Positions 1 through 6,503 are shown, counted from the stretch's first letter. The stretch: DNA of 12,760 nucleotides from CAYJXJ01 sp964374095 (GCA_964374095.1 CAYJXJ010000136.1:1-12760); one strand, 5' to 3'. A program made the numbers and translations. The notes: generated by a model not told the origin, from the sequence alone.

Positions 1-214
1 AGGGACGCCGGGGGTCGTACGGGGCGCTTCCCCGGTAGACCCGCAGGAGGACCTCCTGGGCCAAGTCCTCGGCCTCGTCGCGGTCCCTCAAGAGCCGCGA
101 GGCGAAGCCCACCAGCCGGGCGGCGTAGCGGTCGAAGAGCGTGCGGAAGGCCGCTTCGTCGCCGGCCTGGAACCGGCGCATGAGCTCCTCGTCGCTCGCC
201 GCAGGTGCCGTCAT
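1..214 (-). CDS. ECF-type RNA polymerase sigma factor, N-terminal part (runs off left edge)
   Basis: The visible 71 codons encode the start of an extracytoplasmic-function sigma factor. Such proteins recruit RNA polymerase to alternative promoters. The sigma region 2 pattern is clear: an acidic start (SDEELMRRFQAGDEAAF), then LFDRYAARL, and the hallmark DEAEDLAQEVLLRVYR helix around residues 47-62, which contacts core polymerase and the -10 element. The start at 214 is supported by an AAGGAG ribosome binding site 4-5 nt upstream. Region 4 lies outside the window, so subgroup and target promoter cannot be read. No anti-sigma gene is seen on the upstream side; the neighbour there is divergent. 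ECF sigma genes often sit near caspase-like or envelope-stress genes, as this one does (operon at 1032-5254), but a functional link is only inference. Confidence 0.9.
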   Translation of the reverse strand, partial: MTAPAASDEELMRRFQAGDEAAFRTLFDRYAARLVGFASRLLRDRDEAEDLAQEVLLRVYRGSAPYDPRRP

Positions 215-272
215 GGTTCTCCTTCAGTATCCTTCGGAGTCGAACCATTCCCTTCGGTCATCAACGGCCGGG

Positions 273-278
273 ATTATA
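273..278 (-). promoter_or_regulatory. Candidate -10 box for the sigma-factor gene
   Basis: A perfect TATAAT lies on the minus strand about 58 nt upstream of the sigma-factor start codon. No convincing -35 hexamer is seen at 16-18 nt spacing, where the sequence overlaps the palindrome at 291-321. This is a weak call resting on one hexamer. Confidence 0.3.
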
Positions 279-290
279 GCGTTTCCCGAG

Positions 291-321
291 GCCTGCGCTT
301 CCATCAATTAGAGGCGCAGGC
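291..321. repeat. REP-like palindrome, copy 1
   Basis: This is a 31-nt inverted repeat with 11-nt arms (GCCTGCGCTTC / GAGGCGCAGGC, one T-G wobble) around a 9-nt AT-rich centre. On the opposite strand it matches 26 of 31 positions of the palindrome at 6598-6628, with no gaps. Both copies keep the same asymmetric pair at the eighth or ninth stem position. It lies between two divergent genes and ends 9 nt before the TrkA-N gene start, so it could form a hairpin in that gene's leader. No T-tract follows, so it is not a typical terminator. Confidence 0.6.
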
Positions 322-330
322 TTTGCTATC

Positions 331-1035
331 ATGGCACGAATCATGCGCCATCCCCTGCTGCGCCTGCGCGCCTCCCTGCACCGACTGCGCTGGATTCTCG
401 TCGCCCTCGTAATCTGGTTCGGCGCGGCCGCGTTGGCTTACCGATCGCTTGGCGGGCTTCCCTGGCCTCATGCCGTCATGTCGGCGCTTTACCTGGAAGT
501 CCAGCCCAGCCCCTTCAGCCAGGGCTACGCCCTCTGGGGGCAGTTCGTGGTCTTTGGACTTCTCATGGCTTTCTTGATGCGCGAGTTGCTGGAGAATCAT
601 TCCGAGAGGTGCCGCCTCATGTCCAAGCTCGTCTCCGACCACACCATCATCGTGGGTTACACCCACCTGGGCGCGCGACTCGTGGAACACTGCCTCAGCC
701 GCGGCCAGCCCTTCGTGCTCATCGAGAAGAATCGCGAGCTCGTCGACGATCTGCTGCGCCGCGGCGAGCCGGTCCTGATCGACGACGCCCGCACCAGCGA
801 CTGCCTCCCCGCGGCCAACATCGCGGCCGCCAAGCGGCTGGTCGTGTCTTCGAACAATCTGGAGACCGCGTTGATCGTGACCAAGCATGCTCGACATTTG
901 AATCCGAAGCTCAAGATCGCGGTGCGTTGTCCCGATGACGAGATGGTCGAGATTCTCCGGCACCTGGGCGCCGACCACGTCTACTCGGCCTCGCAGGCCG
1001 CGTTCCAGAGCCTGGCGGGGTTCCTGACGGCCTAG
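331..1035 (+). CDS. Two-TM membrane protein with TrkA-N (RCK) domain, potassium-channel-like
   Basis: This 234-residue protein has the layout of a two-TM potassium channel with a cytoplasmic RCK domain. TM1 is about residues 20-38 and TM2 about 68-84. A Rossmann-type TrkA-N domain spans about 104-222: IIVGYTHLG replaces the usual GxGxxG loop, VLIEKN is strand 2 with its acidic end, and VVSSNNLETAL and AVRCPDDEMVEIL follow. TrkA-N domains bind NAD(H) or ATP and gate K+ flux. The loop between the TMs (residues 40-67) has no TxGYG selectivity filter, so channel activity is doubtful. No TrkA-C domain follows. ATG 331 is used; ATG 343 is an alternative, and neither has a good ribosome binding site. 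The palindrome at 291-321 lies just upstream. The gene converges with, and overlaps by 4 nt, the small membrane-protein ORF at 1032-1169. Confidence 0.85.
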   Translation: MARIMRHPLLRLRASLHRLRWILVALVIWFGAAALAYRSLGGLPWPHAVMSALYLEVQPSPFSQGYALWGQFVVFGLLMAFLMRELLENHSERCRLMSKLVSDHTIIVGYTHLGARLVEHCLSRGQPFVLIEKNRELVDDLLRRGEPVLIDDARTSDCLPAANIAAAKRLVVSSNNLETALIVTKHARHLNPKLKIAVRCPDDEMVEILRHLGADHVYSASQAAFQSLAGFLTA

Positions 1036-1169
1036 CCCGCGATCAACTCGAAGACCGTCCGGCCGCCGATTTCACAGCCGATGAAGAGCATGTAGAGGAA
1101 GGCGAGCAGGCCGCCGAAGGCCCCCAGCCACGCCGCCAGCAGGCGCGAGAGCCAGGCCTCCTCGTTCAC
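1032..1169 (-). CDS. Small one-TM membrane protein (45 aa), last gene of caspase operon
   Basis: The ORF encodes 45 residues from a GTG whose bases overlap the stop of the ABC-type gene (GTGA, 4 nt), a classic sign of translational coupling. A short polar start (NEEAW) precedes one hydrophobic segment at about residues 10-31 (rich in L, A, F and G, ending YMLFIG). A short tail follows (CEIGGRTVFELIAG). No family is recognised. Small single-TM proteins encoded next to transporters often act as accessory or stabilising subunits. That fits the position beside a six-TM ABC-type domain but is inference. The stop codon interlocks with that of the convergent TrkA-N gene. No other ORF explains this stretch. 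Confidence 0.6.
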   Translation of the reverse strand: MNEEAWLSRLLAAWLGAFGGLLAFLYMLFIGCEIGGRTVFELIAG

Positions 1170-2323
1170 GCCGGAGCCACCGACAGCCTCCCGTCCGCAG
1201 ACAGGCGAAAGTGCGCGGCTCTCTCGGCCGCCGGATCGGTCGAATGCAGACGGATCGAGGCCCGCCGAGATTCCCGGGCCAGCGCCGCGAGCCGCTCGCT
1301 CTTGGGTCCGGGATCGGCCATGTCATCGAAGTACTCGCGCGCCCGCGGCTCTTCCCCGGCCCGGCTCAGCGCCCGGCCCCGCCGCAATCCCCGGGCGTCG
1401 CAGACCAGCCCCACGGGCACGCGCTCGGCCAGGGCCTGGGCCTCGAGCGCCCCCTCGAGGTCCTCGGAGAAAAGGGAGCTCTCCTGCCACGAGACCAGGG
1501 AATCCTGAAGGAGGGCCACCAAGTCCGAGTAAGGTCCCCGCAGCATGGAAAAATAGAGAAAGACCGAGGCCAGCGCCCCGAGACTCAGGCCGGCGCCGGT
1601 CAAATAGAGCCCCAGCGCCCCCACGGGGAGGACGCGAAACAGGATCGTCGAGAGAAAGACATTGACGGACCGCAGTCCGAATTGGGTCCGATCGAAACGG
1701 TAGAAGCGGCTCAGGAGCCCGAGGGCGGGTCCCCGGCCCGACACCGCGGCCGCTTGGAGCCGCTCCATCACGACTTCCATGGTCCGGCTCACCCGCCCGA
1801 TGCGGCCCGTGGCCCAGCCCGACGCCGCGAGACTAAGGACCAGGACCGCGGCGCTCACCGCGCCCAAGGCCGCCTGCTCCAGACCCATGCAGACGAGGAT
1901 GAGCAGCACCCGGATGAGCGCCAGGATGAGCTCCAGGGTGAGGCCCAGGGCCAGGCGCGAAAGGCTGGGAATGCCGCGGCGCAAAGCGAACTGCGCGGTC
2001 TCCGCGCGGGACATGCTCCCGAACTCAAGATAGGCTCGGGTGAGCCGCCAGGAGAGTCCCCGCTCGAGCAGAAAACGAATGGCCACCGAGATGAAGTCAA
2101 AGACATAGGCCAGCGCCGCGGCCGCGAGCATCAGCCTCGGGATCGCCCATAGCCCCTTGGTCCCGGCCTGGGCCTGGTCGATGAAGGCGCGAAGAAACAT
2201 GGGCTGGACGGTGAGGAGAAGATCGCAGACCAGGGCCGCGAGCAAGGCCGCGGCCAAGTGCAGAGGGAATGCCGAGACCAGGCGCAGGGCGCCGGCCGCG
2301 GCGCCGCGCGCCCCGGGTTTCAT
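1166..2323 (-). CDS. ABC-exporter-type six-TM domain with vestigial nucleotide-binding domain
   Basis: The ATG at 2323 overlaps the upstream stop (ATGA). The 385-residue product has about six TM segments (roughly 20-41, 63-85, 125-147, 150-170, 222-242, 245-265) in the type-1 ABC exporter pattern. The end of TM1 reads QPMFLRAFID. TM6 reads SLGALASVFLYFSMLRGPYSDL and is followed by a linker resembling the pre-NBD helix (SWQESSLFSEDLEGALEAQ). A normal exporter then carries about 230 residues of ATPase, but here only about 85 remain. No Walker A or LSGGQ motif is present. What remains resembles the distal part of an NBD: YFDDMAD (331-337) in place of Walker B, LHSTDP (359-364) in place of the H-loop, and a final ADGRL. 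ATP hydrolysis by this chain is unlikely. It may pair with another ATPase or act as a non-transporting membrane scaffold. Confidence 0.75.
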   Translation of the reverse strand: MKPGARGAAAGALRLVSAFPLHLAAALLAALVCDLLLTVQPMFLRAFIDQAQAGTKGLWAIPRLMLAAAALAYVFDFISVAIRFLLERGLSWRLTRAYLEFGSMSRAETAQFALRRGIPSLSRLALGLTLELILALIRVLLILVCMGLEQAALGAVSAAVLVLSLAASGWATGRIGRVSRTMEVVMERLQAAAVSGRGPALGLLSRFYRFDRTQFGLRSVNVFLSTILFRVLPVGALGLYLTGAGLSLGALASVFLYFSMLRGPYSDLVALLQDSLVSWQESSLFSEDLEGALEAQALAERVPVGLVCDARGLRRGRALSRAGEEPRAREYFDDMADPGPKSERLAALARESRRASIRLHSTDPAAERAAHFRLSADGRLSVAPA

Positions 2324-3189
2324 GGGGAAGGAACTCGGCGCTTGAGCGCCTCGATCTCCGAGAGGAGGCGGGACCAATCCGGAGCCGGCGAGGCGTCGGG
2401 ACGGGCCGCGGCGTGACGCTCGATGAGGACCGCGAAGGCCACGCTCAGACCGATGCCGAATAGAAACAGAACTCCGCCCAAGACCACGAGCGAATTGCGC
2501 CTCTTGCGGAATCCGCTCCAGTACGGCTCCCGCGGGCTCAGCAGGAGCGCCTCGAACCTGCCTTCCAAAAGCCTTGCCCGGCGCACGTAGTAGGGACCCG
2601 CGGCCGCGGGAGCGCCCGCGGGTGGGGGCCCCTCCGCCAACCCCGAATCCTCCGACGGGAGATTGTGGGCGATGACCCCTCCCCCGGCGCGCAGGACATA
2701 GGCAACGTCGGTGATCTGGGACCAGGAGGAGAGCAGTCCCGGCTCGGGCGCCTGGGCCAGGACCAGGGTTCCCCGCCCCGCCACGGGGGTCTGTCCCAGG
2801 AGCCGACCCGCCGTCAGTTCCCTCAAGGACCTCGCCTTGCCCAAGGGCGCCGAGGCGTGGATGACGACTCCGTCCCGCGCCACACCCGCCCATGCCAGAC
2901 CGTTGTTGTCCCGGATCGTGCGCAGCACGTCGGCGATGGTCGCGGGGTCATCGGTGATCAGGGCCCCCCGGACCAACGCACTGCCGGAGAGCGTATGGGC
3001 GATGCCCGAGAGCTCCCCCTCGCGCAGGGCGGCCAGCCGGTCCGTCATGGCCGCGGCTCGCTCGAGCGAGACCCCGACTTGCCCGACCACCTCGTCCCGG
3101 GAGGCCCGGTACAGCCAGGCCGTGAAAACGAAGAGCACGACCAGCAAGCTGGTGTTGATCGCGAGGACCAGGGCGTGGCGCAGGCGCAT
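2320..3189 (-). CDS. Two-TM periplasmic sensor-like protein without output domain
   Basis: The 289-residue protein has an N-terminal TM (about 7-27), an extracytoplasmic region of about 205 residues, a second TM (about 233-256) and a 33-residue cytoplasmic tail. The long helix after TM1 (SRDEVVGQVGVSLERAAAM) and the segment NNGLAWAGVARDGVVIHAS are typical of Cache-type ligand-binding sensors in chemoreceptors, histidine kinases and cyclic-di-GMP enzymes. A repeat-like second half (VAYVLRAGGGVIAHN) suggests a double-Cache fold. The C-terminus shows no HAMP, kinase, GGDEF or receptor signalling domain, only a short helix (SRLLSEIEALKRR). The start overlaps the cupredoxin stop (TGATG) and the stop overlaps the ABC-type start (ATGA). 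Signalling would have to pass to a partner, plausibly the adjacent membrane domain; that is inference. Confidence 0.7.
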   Translation of the reverse strand: MRLRHALVLAINTSLLVVLFVFTAWLYRASRDEVVGQVGVSLERAAAMTDRLAALREGELSGIAHTLSGSALVRGALITDDPATIADVLRTIRDNNGLAWAGVARDGVVIHASAPLGKARSLRELTAGRLLGQTPVAGRGTLVLAQAPEPGLLSSWSQITDVAYVLRAGGGVIAHNLPSEDSGLAEGPPPAGAPAAAGPYYVRRARLLEGRFEALLLSPREPYWSGFRKRRNSLVVLGGVLFLFGIGLSVAFAVLIERHAAARPDASPAPDWSRLLSEIEALKRRVPSP

Positions 3190-3908
3190 CAGTAGCCCCC
3201 CGCCTTGGCTGGGTAGGCCTTGCCGTCCTTGCGCGTATGCGCCACCTTCCGGACCCCGCCGGTTTTAAGCGGAACCTCCAGCACCCCGGGGGCTCCCAGG
3301 AAGTTCACCTCGGCCCCGAAGACGCGTTCGAGGCGCGGGCCATCAACGGCCAGGGACCAAGTCCCGGTTCCGGGAACCGGCAGGGCGAAGAGGCCGTTCT
3401 CCTCGCCCATGGCGAAAAACGGATGGTCGAAGACGTAGACCGTTCCCACCATGTCGGGATGGATGTTGCAGAAGACCCGGAACTTCCCCTCGACCGGGAA
3501 AGGCCGGAGCGTCGAGACCGGTCCGGGAAGCTCGGACTTCATGTCCGCCCCGAAGTGCTTCCCGCCCTTGAAGTAACCCAAGTCGAAGGGATTGTCCTTG
3601 TCGAGGGAAAAGACGTTATGAAAGACCGCATCGAGGTTTTCGAAATCCACCGCGTCGCCTTTGCGCAGGACGAGCACCCGGGGCGAGAAGTCCTTGTTCA
3701 ACTGGCTCATGCGCCAGGTCCGGGGCGCGGGAGGCTGGGCCTCCCGGAATTGGAAGCCCCCGGTGGGGTGGCGCCCCCCGTCTCGGAGCCAGACCACGGT
3801 CCCGCCGAAGTTCGGTTTGCCGGGAGACGTGAGACGGCCGCGAATCTCCGGAAACCGTGGTTCGGCCCGGGCCCCGCCGACAAGCAGCGCCAGCGCCAGG
3901 AGCCTCAT
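3189..3908 (-). CDS. Secreted cupredoxin-like (plastocyanin-type) protein
   Basis: The protein has 239 residues with a short signal peptide (MRLLALALLVGGARA), so it is predicted periplasmic or membrane-exposed. Residues about 22-60 look like a small beta domain. Residues about 75-162 form the cupredoxin core, with PRVLVLRKGDAVDFENLDAV, then H97 (FHNVFS), C147, H150 and M153 in CNIHPDMVG. This His/Cys/His/Met set is the type-1 copper ligand pattern of plastocyanin and of proteins annotated as methylamine-utilization-like. The C-terminal 70 residues form another beta-rich segment (FALPVPGTGTWSLAVDG). The start is 5 nt after the caspase stop. A role in copper binding or electron transfer is expected from the family; its link to the caspase is unknown. 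Confidence 0.85.
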   Translation of the reverse strand: MRLLALALLVGGARAEPRFPEIRGRLTSPGKPNFGGTVVWLRDGGRHPTGGFQFREAQPPAPRTWRMSQLNKDFSPRVLVLRKGDAVDFENLDAVFHNVFSLDKDNPFDLGYFKGGKHFGADMKSELPGPVSTLRPFPVEGKFRVFCNIHPDMVGTVYVFDHPFFAMGEENGLFALPVPGTGTWSLAVDGPRLERVFGAEVNFLGAPGVLEVPLKTGGVRKVAHTRKDGKAYPAKAGGY

Positions 3909-3913
3909 CGCCG

Positions 3914-5254
3914 CTACTCGGACCGGGACTCCTTCGGGTAGACGAGGGGAACGGTGATTCTCATTTTTTGGCCCGCTTGCAGGGAGAACTTGCACTCGTC
4001 GAAGCGGGGCGCCCGCAAGGTCACCTTGCAGTCTTGGGAGAAGGCCACGCCCTCCTTGGGAAAGCCGACCATGCCCCGGTCCACCTGGCGGTTGCCGTTC
4101 GTGTCGTGGACCACCGAGACCGCGTAATCGCCGGGCGCCAGGGAGTCGAAGAGGAATGAGACGGCGTCTTGTCCCTGCGGGGCGGCCCATTCCGACTCGT
4201 AGGCGTGCTCGAGGTGCACGGGGTAGCCGGTCTTGGCGTTGTAGAGGGCCGCGCCCACCTCCCCCTTGGCCCCGCGCACGCCTTCGACTCGCACGTCGAG
4301 GGAGGCGGTCTGGGGTTTGGCGGGCGCGGGCGCCTCGGCGGGCTGGGCCGCGGCCGCGCGCACGAAGGCGCCGATGTCCGGGCCACCCTCCCGGGCGCCG
4401 CTGGCAAGCGTCCCGAGCATCTCGCTCTGGAGCCCGGGGACCTGGCGCCGGTCCTTGAGCAGGGCCTGCAGGGCTTCCTGGACGTAGCCGATGGCTTCGG
4501 AGGGCGTCACCGAGCCGTCCTTGTCCGCGTCGGCCCAGCCCCTCAGCGCCCCCAGGAGGAGGTAGCTGAAGGCCGGCCGGTCGGTGCCCGGCAAGGGCCC
4601 CGCGAATTGGTCCGCCGCGCCCGCGGTGAAGACCGCGGCCCTGGGCCAACTCCGATCCGCGCCGATGTGCACGACCAGCGGCTGGAGGCCCTTGACGAGT
4701 TCCGAACCCGCGGCCGTACGGCCGCTGAAGCACGTGTCAAGCACGACCACGGAGCGCGCCTGCGCGCCTTGAGACAGCGCCCGCATCAATTCGGCTTGTC
4801 CCAGGCTGCGGGCGTAGAGGCTCTCGACGCGCGGCTGGGCGTCGATGCCCACGAGCATGCCCTCCTTTCCGTCCTTGCTGGCGGCCCCGTGGCCGATGAA
4901 AATCCACCAGAGCGTCCCGCCGGGCTTGGCCGTCTTGGCCGCCCACGCGGCCTCCTCGCGAAGCTGCTCCAAGGTCGCCTCGATGTCGCGCAGCAGCCGC
5001 ACCCGGCCCACGGGCACCTTGCGGACCTTGGTCAGATAGAGGTGCCAATCGTCGGCATTGCGGGCCGCGCCGGAGACCCGCGGCACGAAAGGATAGCGGT
5101 CCGCGCCGACCACCACCGCGACGTCGTTCTGGCCCCCTCCCTGCTCGGGGGAGGGGATCGAGAGGTCCGGCCATTCTGCCGCCGCGGCTCGGCCGCCCGC
5201 AAGCAGTCCCAGGAAGCTGCCTGCCAGCAGGCCGCGCGCCATCGCCTTGATCAT
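3914..5254 (-). CDS. Secreted caspase-family (C14) protease fused to DUF2141
   Basis: The product has 446 residues. A signal peptide covers about 1-26 (ends GRAAAA). The caspase fold covers about 43-300: VAVVVGADRY opens the domain, catalytic His122 lies in WIFIGHGAAS and catalytic Cys175 in VVVLDTCFSGR, the standard p20 dyad. An EF-hand-like loop follows (residues 242-253, DADKDGSVTPSE), then a Pro/Ala linker (about 301-317). The C-terminal DUF2141 domain (about 318-440) keeps its hallmark GDYAVSVVHDTNGNRQVD and GFPKEGVAFS segments. ATG 5254 is chosen because GGAGGGGG lies just upstream and the signal peptide starts there. It is the first gene of the five-gene operon. A signal peptide on a caspase implies a periplasmic or surface target rather than cytoplasmic suicide. 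Substrate unknown. Confidence 0.9.
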   Translation of the reverse strand: MIKAMARGLLAGSFLGLLAGGRAAAAEWPDLSIPSPEQGGGQNDVAVVVGADRYPFVPRVSGAARNADDWHLYLTKVRKVPVGRVRLLRDIEATLEQLREEAAWAAKTAKPGGTLWWIFIGHGAASKDGKEGMLVGIDAQPRVESLYARSLGQAELMRALSQGAQARSVVVLDTCFSGRTAAGSELVKGLQPLVVHIGADRSWPRAAVFTAGAADQFAGPLPGTDRPAFSYLLLGALRGWADADKDGSVTPSEAIGYVQEALQALLKDRRQVPGLQSEMLGTLASGAREGGPDIGAFVRAAAAQPAEAPAPAKPQTASLDVRVEGVRGAKGEVGAALYNAKTGYPVHLEHAYESEWAAPQGQDAVSFLFDSLAPGDYAVSVVHDTNGNRQVDRGMVGFPKEGVAFSQDCKVTLRAPRFDECKFSLQAGQKMRITVPLVYPKESRSE

Positions 5255-5288
5255 CGCCCCCTCCCGCTTCGCGACCGCAGACCCCGGA

Positions 5289-5294
5289 AGTATA
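5289..5294 (-). promoter_or_regulatory. Candidate -10 box of the caspase operon
   Basis: TATACT on the minus strand lies 35 nt upstream of the caspase start codon, giving a short leader. No clear -35 is seen at normal spacing, since the sequence there is GC-rich. An alternative-sigma promoter, or read-through from the acetyltransferase operon, is equally possible. Confidence 0.3.
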
Positions 5295-5327
5295 TCAAAG
5301 GCGCCGGGGGCAGCAGCAGCGCTCGCC

Positions 5328-5345
5328 GCCTCCACCGAGGGAGGC
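5328..5345 (-). repeat. Small GC-rich hairpin between acetyltransferase and caspase genes
   Basis: Perfect 6-nt arms GCCTCC / GGAGGC enclose a 6-nt loop, about 53 nt after the acetyltransferase stop and on the same strand. No T-tract follows, so intrinsic termination is doubtful. It is the only structured element seen in the 143-nt gap that separates the two minus-strand operons. Confidence 0.3.
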
Positions 5346-5397
5346 AATCCTCCATCGCATCCCTCGCAGTCGCGCTGATAGTAGCAAATCGTTTCCT

Positions 5398-5916
5398 TCA
5401 GAGCGCCTTCTCAAGCTCCACGAACGTCAAGCCCTTGACCCGCGGCAGGCCGAACTTGGGGTCATGCTCCGGGAAGGGTTCGGCCGCGCCCGTGCGGCGG
5501 TAGCCGCGCCGCTCGTAAAAGGCGATCAGCTCCGAGCGCAGGTGGATCACGTTCATGCGCATGCGCCGGCAGCCCCACTCCCGCGCCAGGCTCTCGGAAT
5601 GCTCCAGGACCCGCTTGCCGACGCCGCCGCCCTGCAGCCCGGGGGCGACGGTGAGCATGCCGAGGTAGCAGGCGCCGGACTCTTCCCGCCTGAGATAGAC
5701 GCAGCCGACGAGGCCCTCTCCTTCATGGGCCAATTCGATCCGCGCTCCCGGAGTCTCGATCATCTCGGCGACGCCCGCGGGGTCGGTGCGCTGCCCGTCC
5801 AGGAAGTCCGCCTCCGTGGTCCAGCCTTGCTTGGAGCTCTCGCCCCGGTAGGCGGCGTTGACGAAGGCGGCGACGGCCTCGGCATCCCCGATGGTCGCAA
5901 CGCGGTAAACGATCAT
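5398..5916 (-). CDS. GNAT-family N-acetyltransferase
   Basis: The 172-residue length is normal for GNAT proteins, which transfer acetyl from acetyl-CoA to an amine. The N-terminus (IVYRVATIGDAEAVAAFVN) is the usual strand 1 and helix 1. Motif A is at about 86-104 (LGMLTVAPGLQGGGVG), with Q-GGGVG forming the pyrophosphate-binding loop. Motif B is at about 130-143 (LIAFYERRGYRRTG). The start ATG at 5916 lies 14 nt after the Gre-family stop, so the two genes form an operon. There is no good ribosome binding site, so translation may depend on coupling. The substrate cannot be inferred. Related genes are annotated variously as ribosomal-protein, antibiotic or small-molecule acetyltransferases. Confidence 0.88.
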   Translation of the reverse strand: MIVYRVATIGDAEAVAAFVNAAYRGESSKQGWTTEADFLDGQRTDPAGVAEMIETPGARIELAHEGEGLVGCVYLRREESGACYLGMLTVAPGLQGGGVGKRVLEHSESLAREWGCRRMRMNVIHLRSELIAFYERRGYRRTGAAEPFPEHDPKFGLPRVKGLTFVELEKAL

Positions 5917-5930
5917 CGTGTTGGTAACGG

Positions 5931-6422
5931 TCAGTCCGGGTACGAGAACTCCAGAACCCTCGCCGTAGAGCGCCCTCCGGGACCCTCCCACGCGACCTCG
6001 TCGCCGGGCTTGGCCCCCATCAGGGCCATGGCCAAGGGCGAGCACCAGCTGAGCCTGCCCTGGGCGGGGTCGGCCTCGTCCTCGCCGACGATGCACAGGC
6101 GCTTCTCGCCGGCGGCGTCGCGCAAAAGGACCGTCGCCCCGAAGCGGATGTCATCCGGCAGGCCGCGGGAACGACGGTCCACGAGGATAGCGCCCTCAAT
6201 GCGGGCCTCCACGTAGCGCATGTCGCGCTCGACGAGCCGGCGCTGGGCGTCTGATTCCGGATTGGAACGGTCCAGGACCTTTGAGCGCCGCCGCGTCAAC
6301 TCGTCGAGCCGCGCCCGCAGGTCGGCCAGCCCCTGAGACGTCACGTAATTGGGGCGGTCGCTGACCGGTCGCTCCGGCGGGTCCTCGGATGCGTCTCCCT
6401 CCCTGGTGAAGGCCTGGCTCAT
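5931..6422 (-). CDS. GreA/GreB-family transcription elongation factor
   Basis: This 163-residue protein resembles Gre factors. These enter the RNA polymerase secondary channel and stimulate cleavage of backtracked RNA. After a polar, probably disordered 24 residues comes NYVTSQGLADLRARLDEL, the start of the helical hairpin (about 25-83, with IERD-like VERDMRYVEARI in the second helix). The C-terminal FKBP-like domain (about 93-160) has FGATVLLRD, IVGEDEAD and SPLAMALMGAKPGDEVAW, all diagnostic. The hairpin is shorter and its tip (DRSNPESDAQ) differs from canonical GreA, so cleavage activity is uncertain and it may be a Gre-like variant. The start at 6422 has GAGGAG just upstream. A strong promoter and structured leader RNA precede it, and an acetyltransferase gene follows. 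Confidence 0.88.
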   Translation of the reverse strand: MSQAFTREGDASEDPPERPVSDRPNYVTSQGLADLRARLDELTRRRSKVLDRSNPESDAQRRLVERDMRYVEARIEGAILVDRRSRGLPDDIRFGATVLLRDAAGEKRLCIVGEDEADPAQGRLSWCSPLAMALMGAKPGDEVAWEGPGGRSTARVLEFSYPD

Positions 6423-6430
6423 ATCTCCTC

Positions 6431-6462
6431 AAACACGAAACCCCCGGGCTGCAGCCCGAGGG
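6431..6462 (-). terminator. Terminator-like hairpin in leader copy A
   Basis: The hairpin has about 10 base pairs (arms CCCTCGGGCT / AGCCCGGGGG, one T-G wobble, tight loop) and is followed on the minus strand by TTTCGTGTTT. It lies between the promoter and the Gre-family start codon, so it would act as an attenuator, not an end-of-gene terminator. The T-tract is interrupted by CG and G, so efficiency is uncertain. Confidence 0.5.
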
Positions 6463-6496
6463 TCGGTCCCGACATTTCTCGTTACGGGTTCGAAAC
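6431..6496 (-). ncRNA. Structured leader RNA, copy A (upstream of Gre-family gene)
   Basis: On the minus strand this 66-nt block matches 9115-9174. It starts GUUUCGAACC, has a stem CCCG/CGGG closing the loop UAACGAGAAAUGU, then GACCGACCC, a long GC hairpin (6441-6462), the tail UUUCGUGUUU and at once the ribosome binding site GAGGAG. Outside the hairpin the first 37 nt agree at 34 positions with copy B, and two of the three differences are a compensatory change (C-G to U-A) in the small stem. The loop AACGAGAAA can pair with the tail (one A-G mismatch, one G-U), which would form a pseudoknot competing with termination. I do not recognise the motif as a known riboswitch class. Confidence 0.7.
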
Positions 6497-6503
6497 TCAC
6501 TTC

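Noticed and set aside
1211..2152. Long plus-strand open frame opposite the ABC-type gene
   Set aside because: Its translation is Gln/Arg/Pro-rich with no domain, and the opposite strand encodes a clear six-TM protein.
2324..2893. Upstream extension of the ABC-type frame
   Set aside because: It lies antiparallel to nothing but overlaps the sensor gene in another frame and is Gly/Arg/Pro-rich. The ATGA overlap fixes the start at 2323.
4169..5503. Long plus-strand open frame opposite the caspase gene
   Set aside because: A codon-bias shadow typical of GC-rich DNA; the translation is His/Arg/Gly-rich with no recognisable domain.
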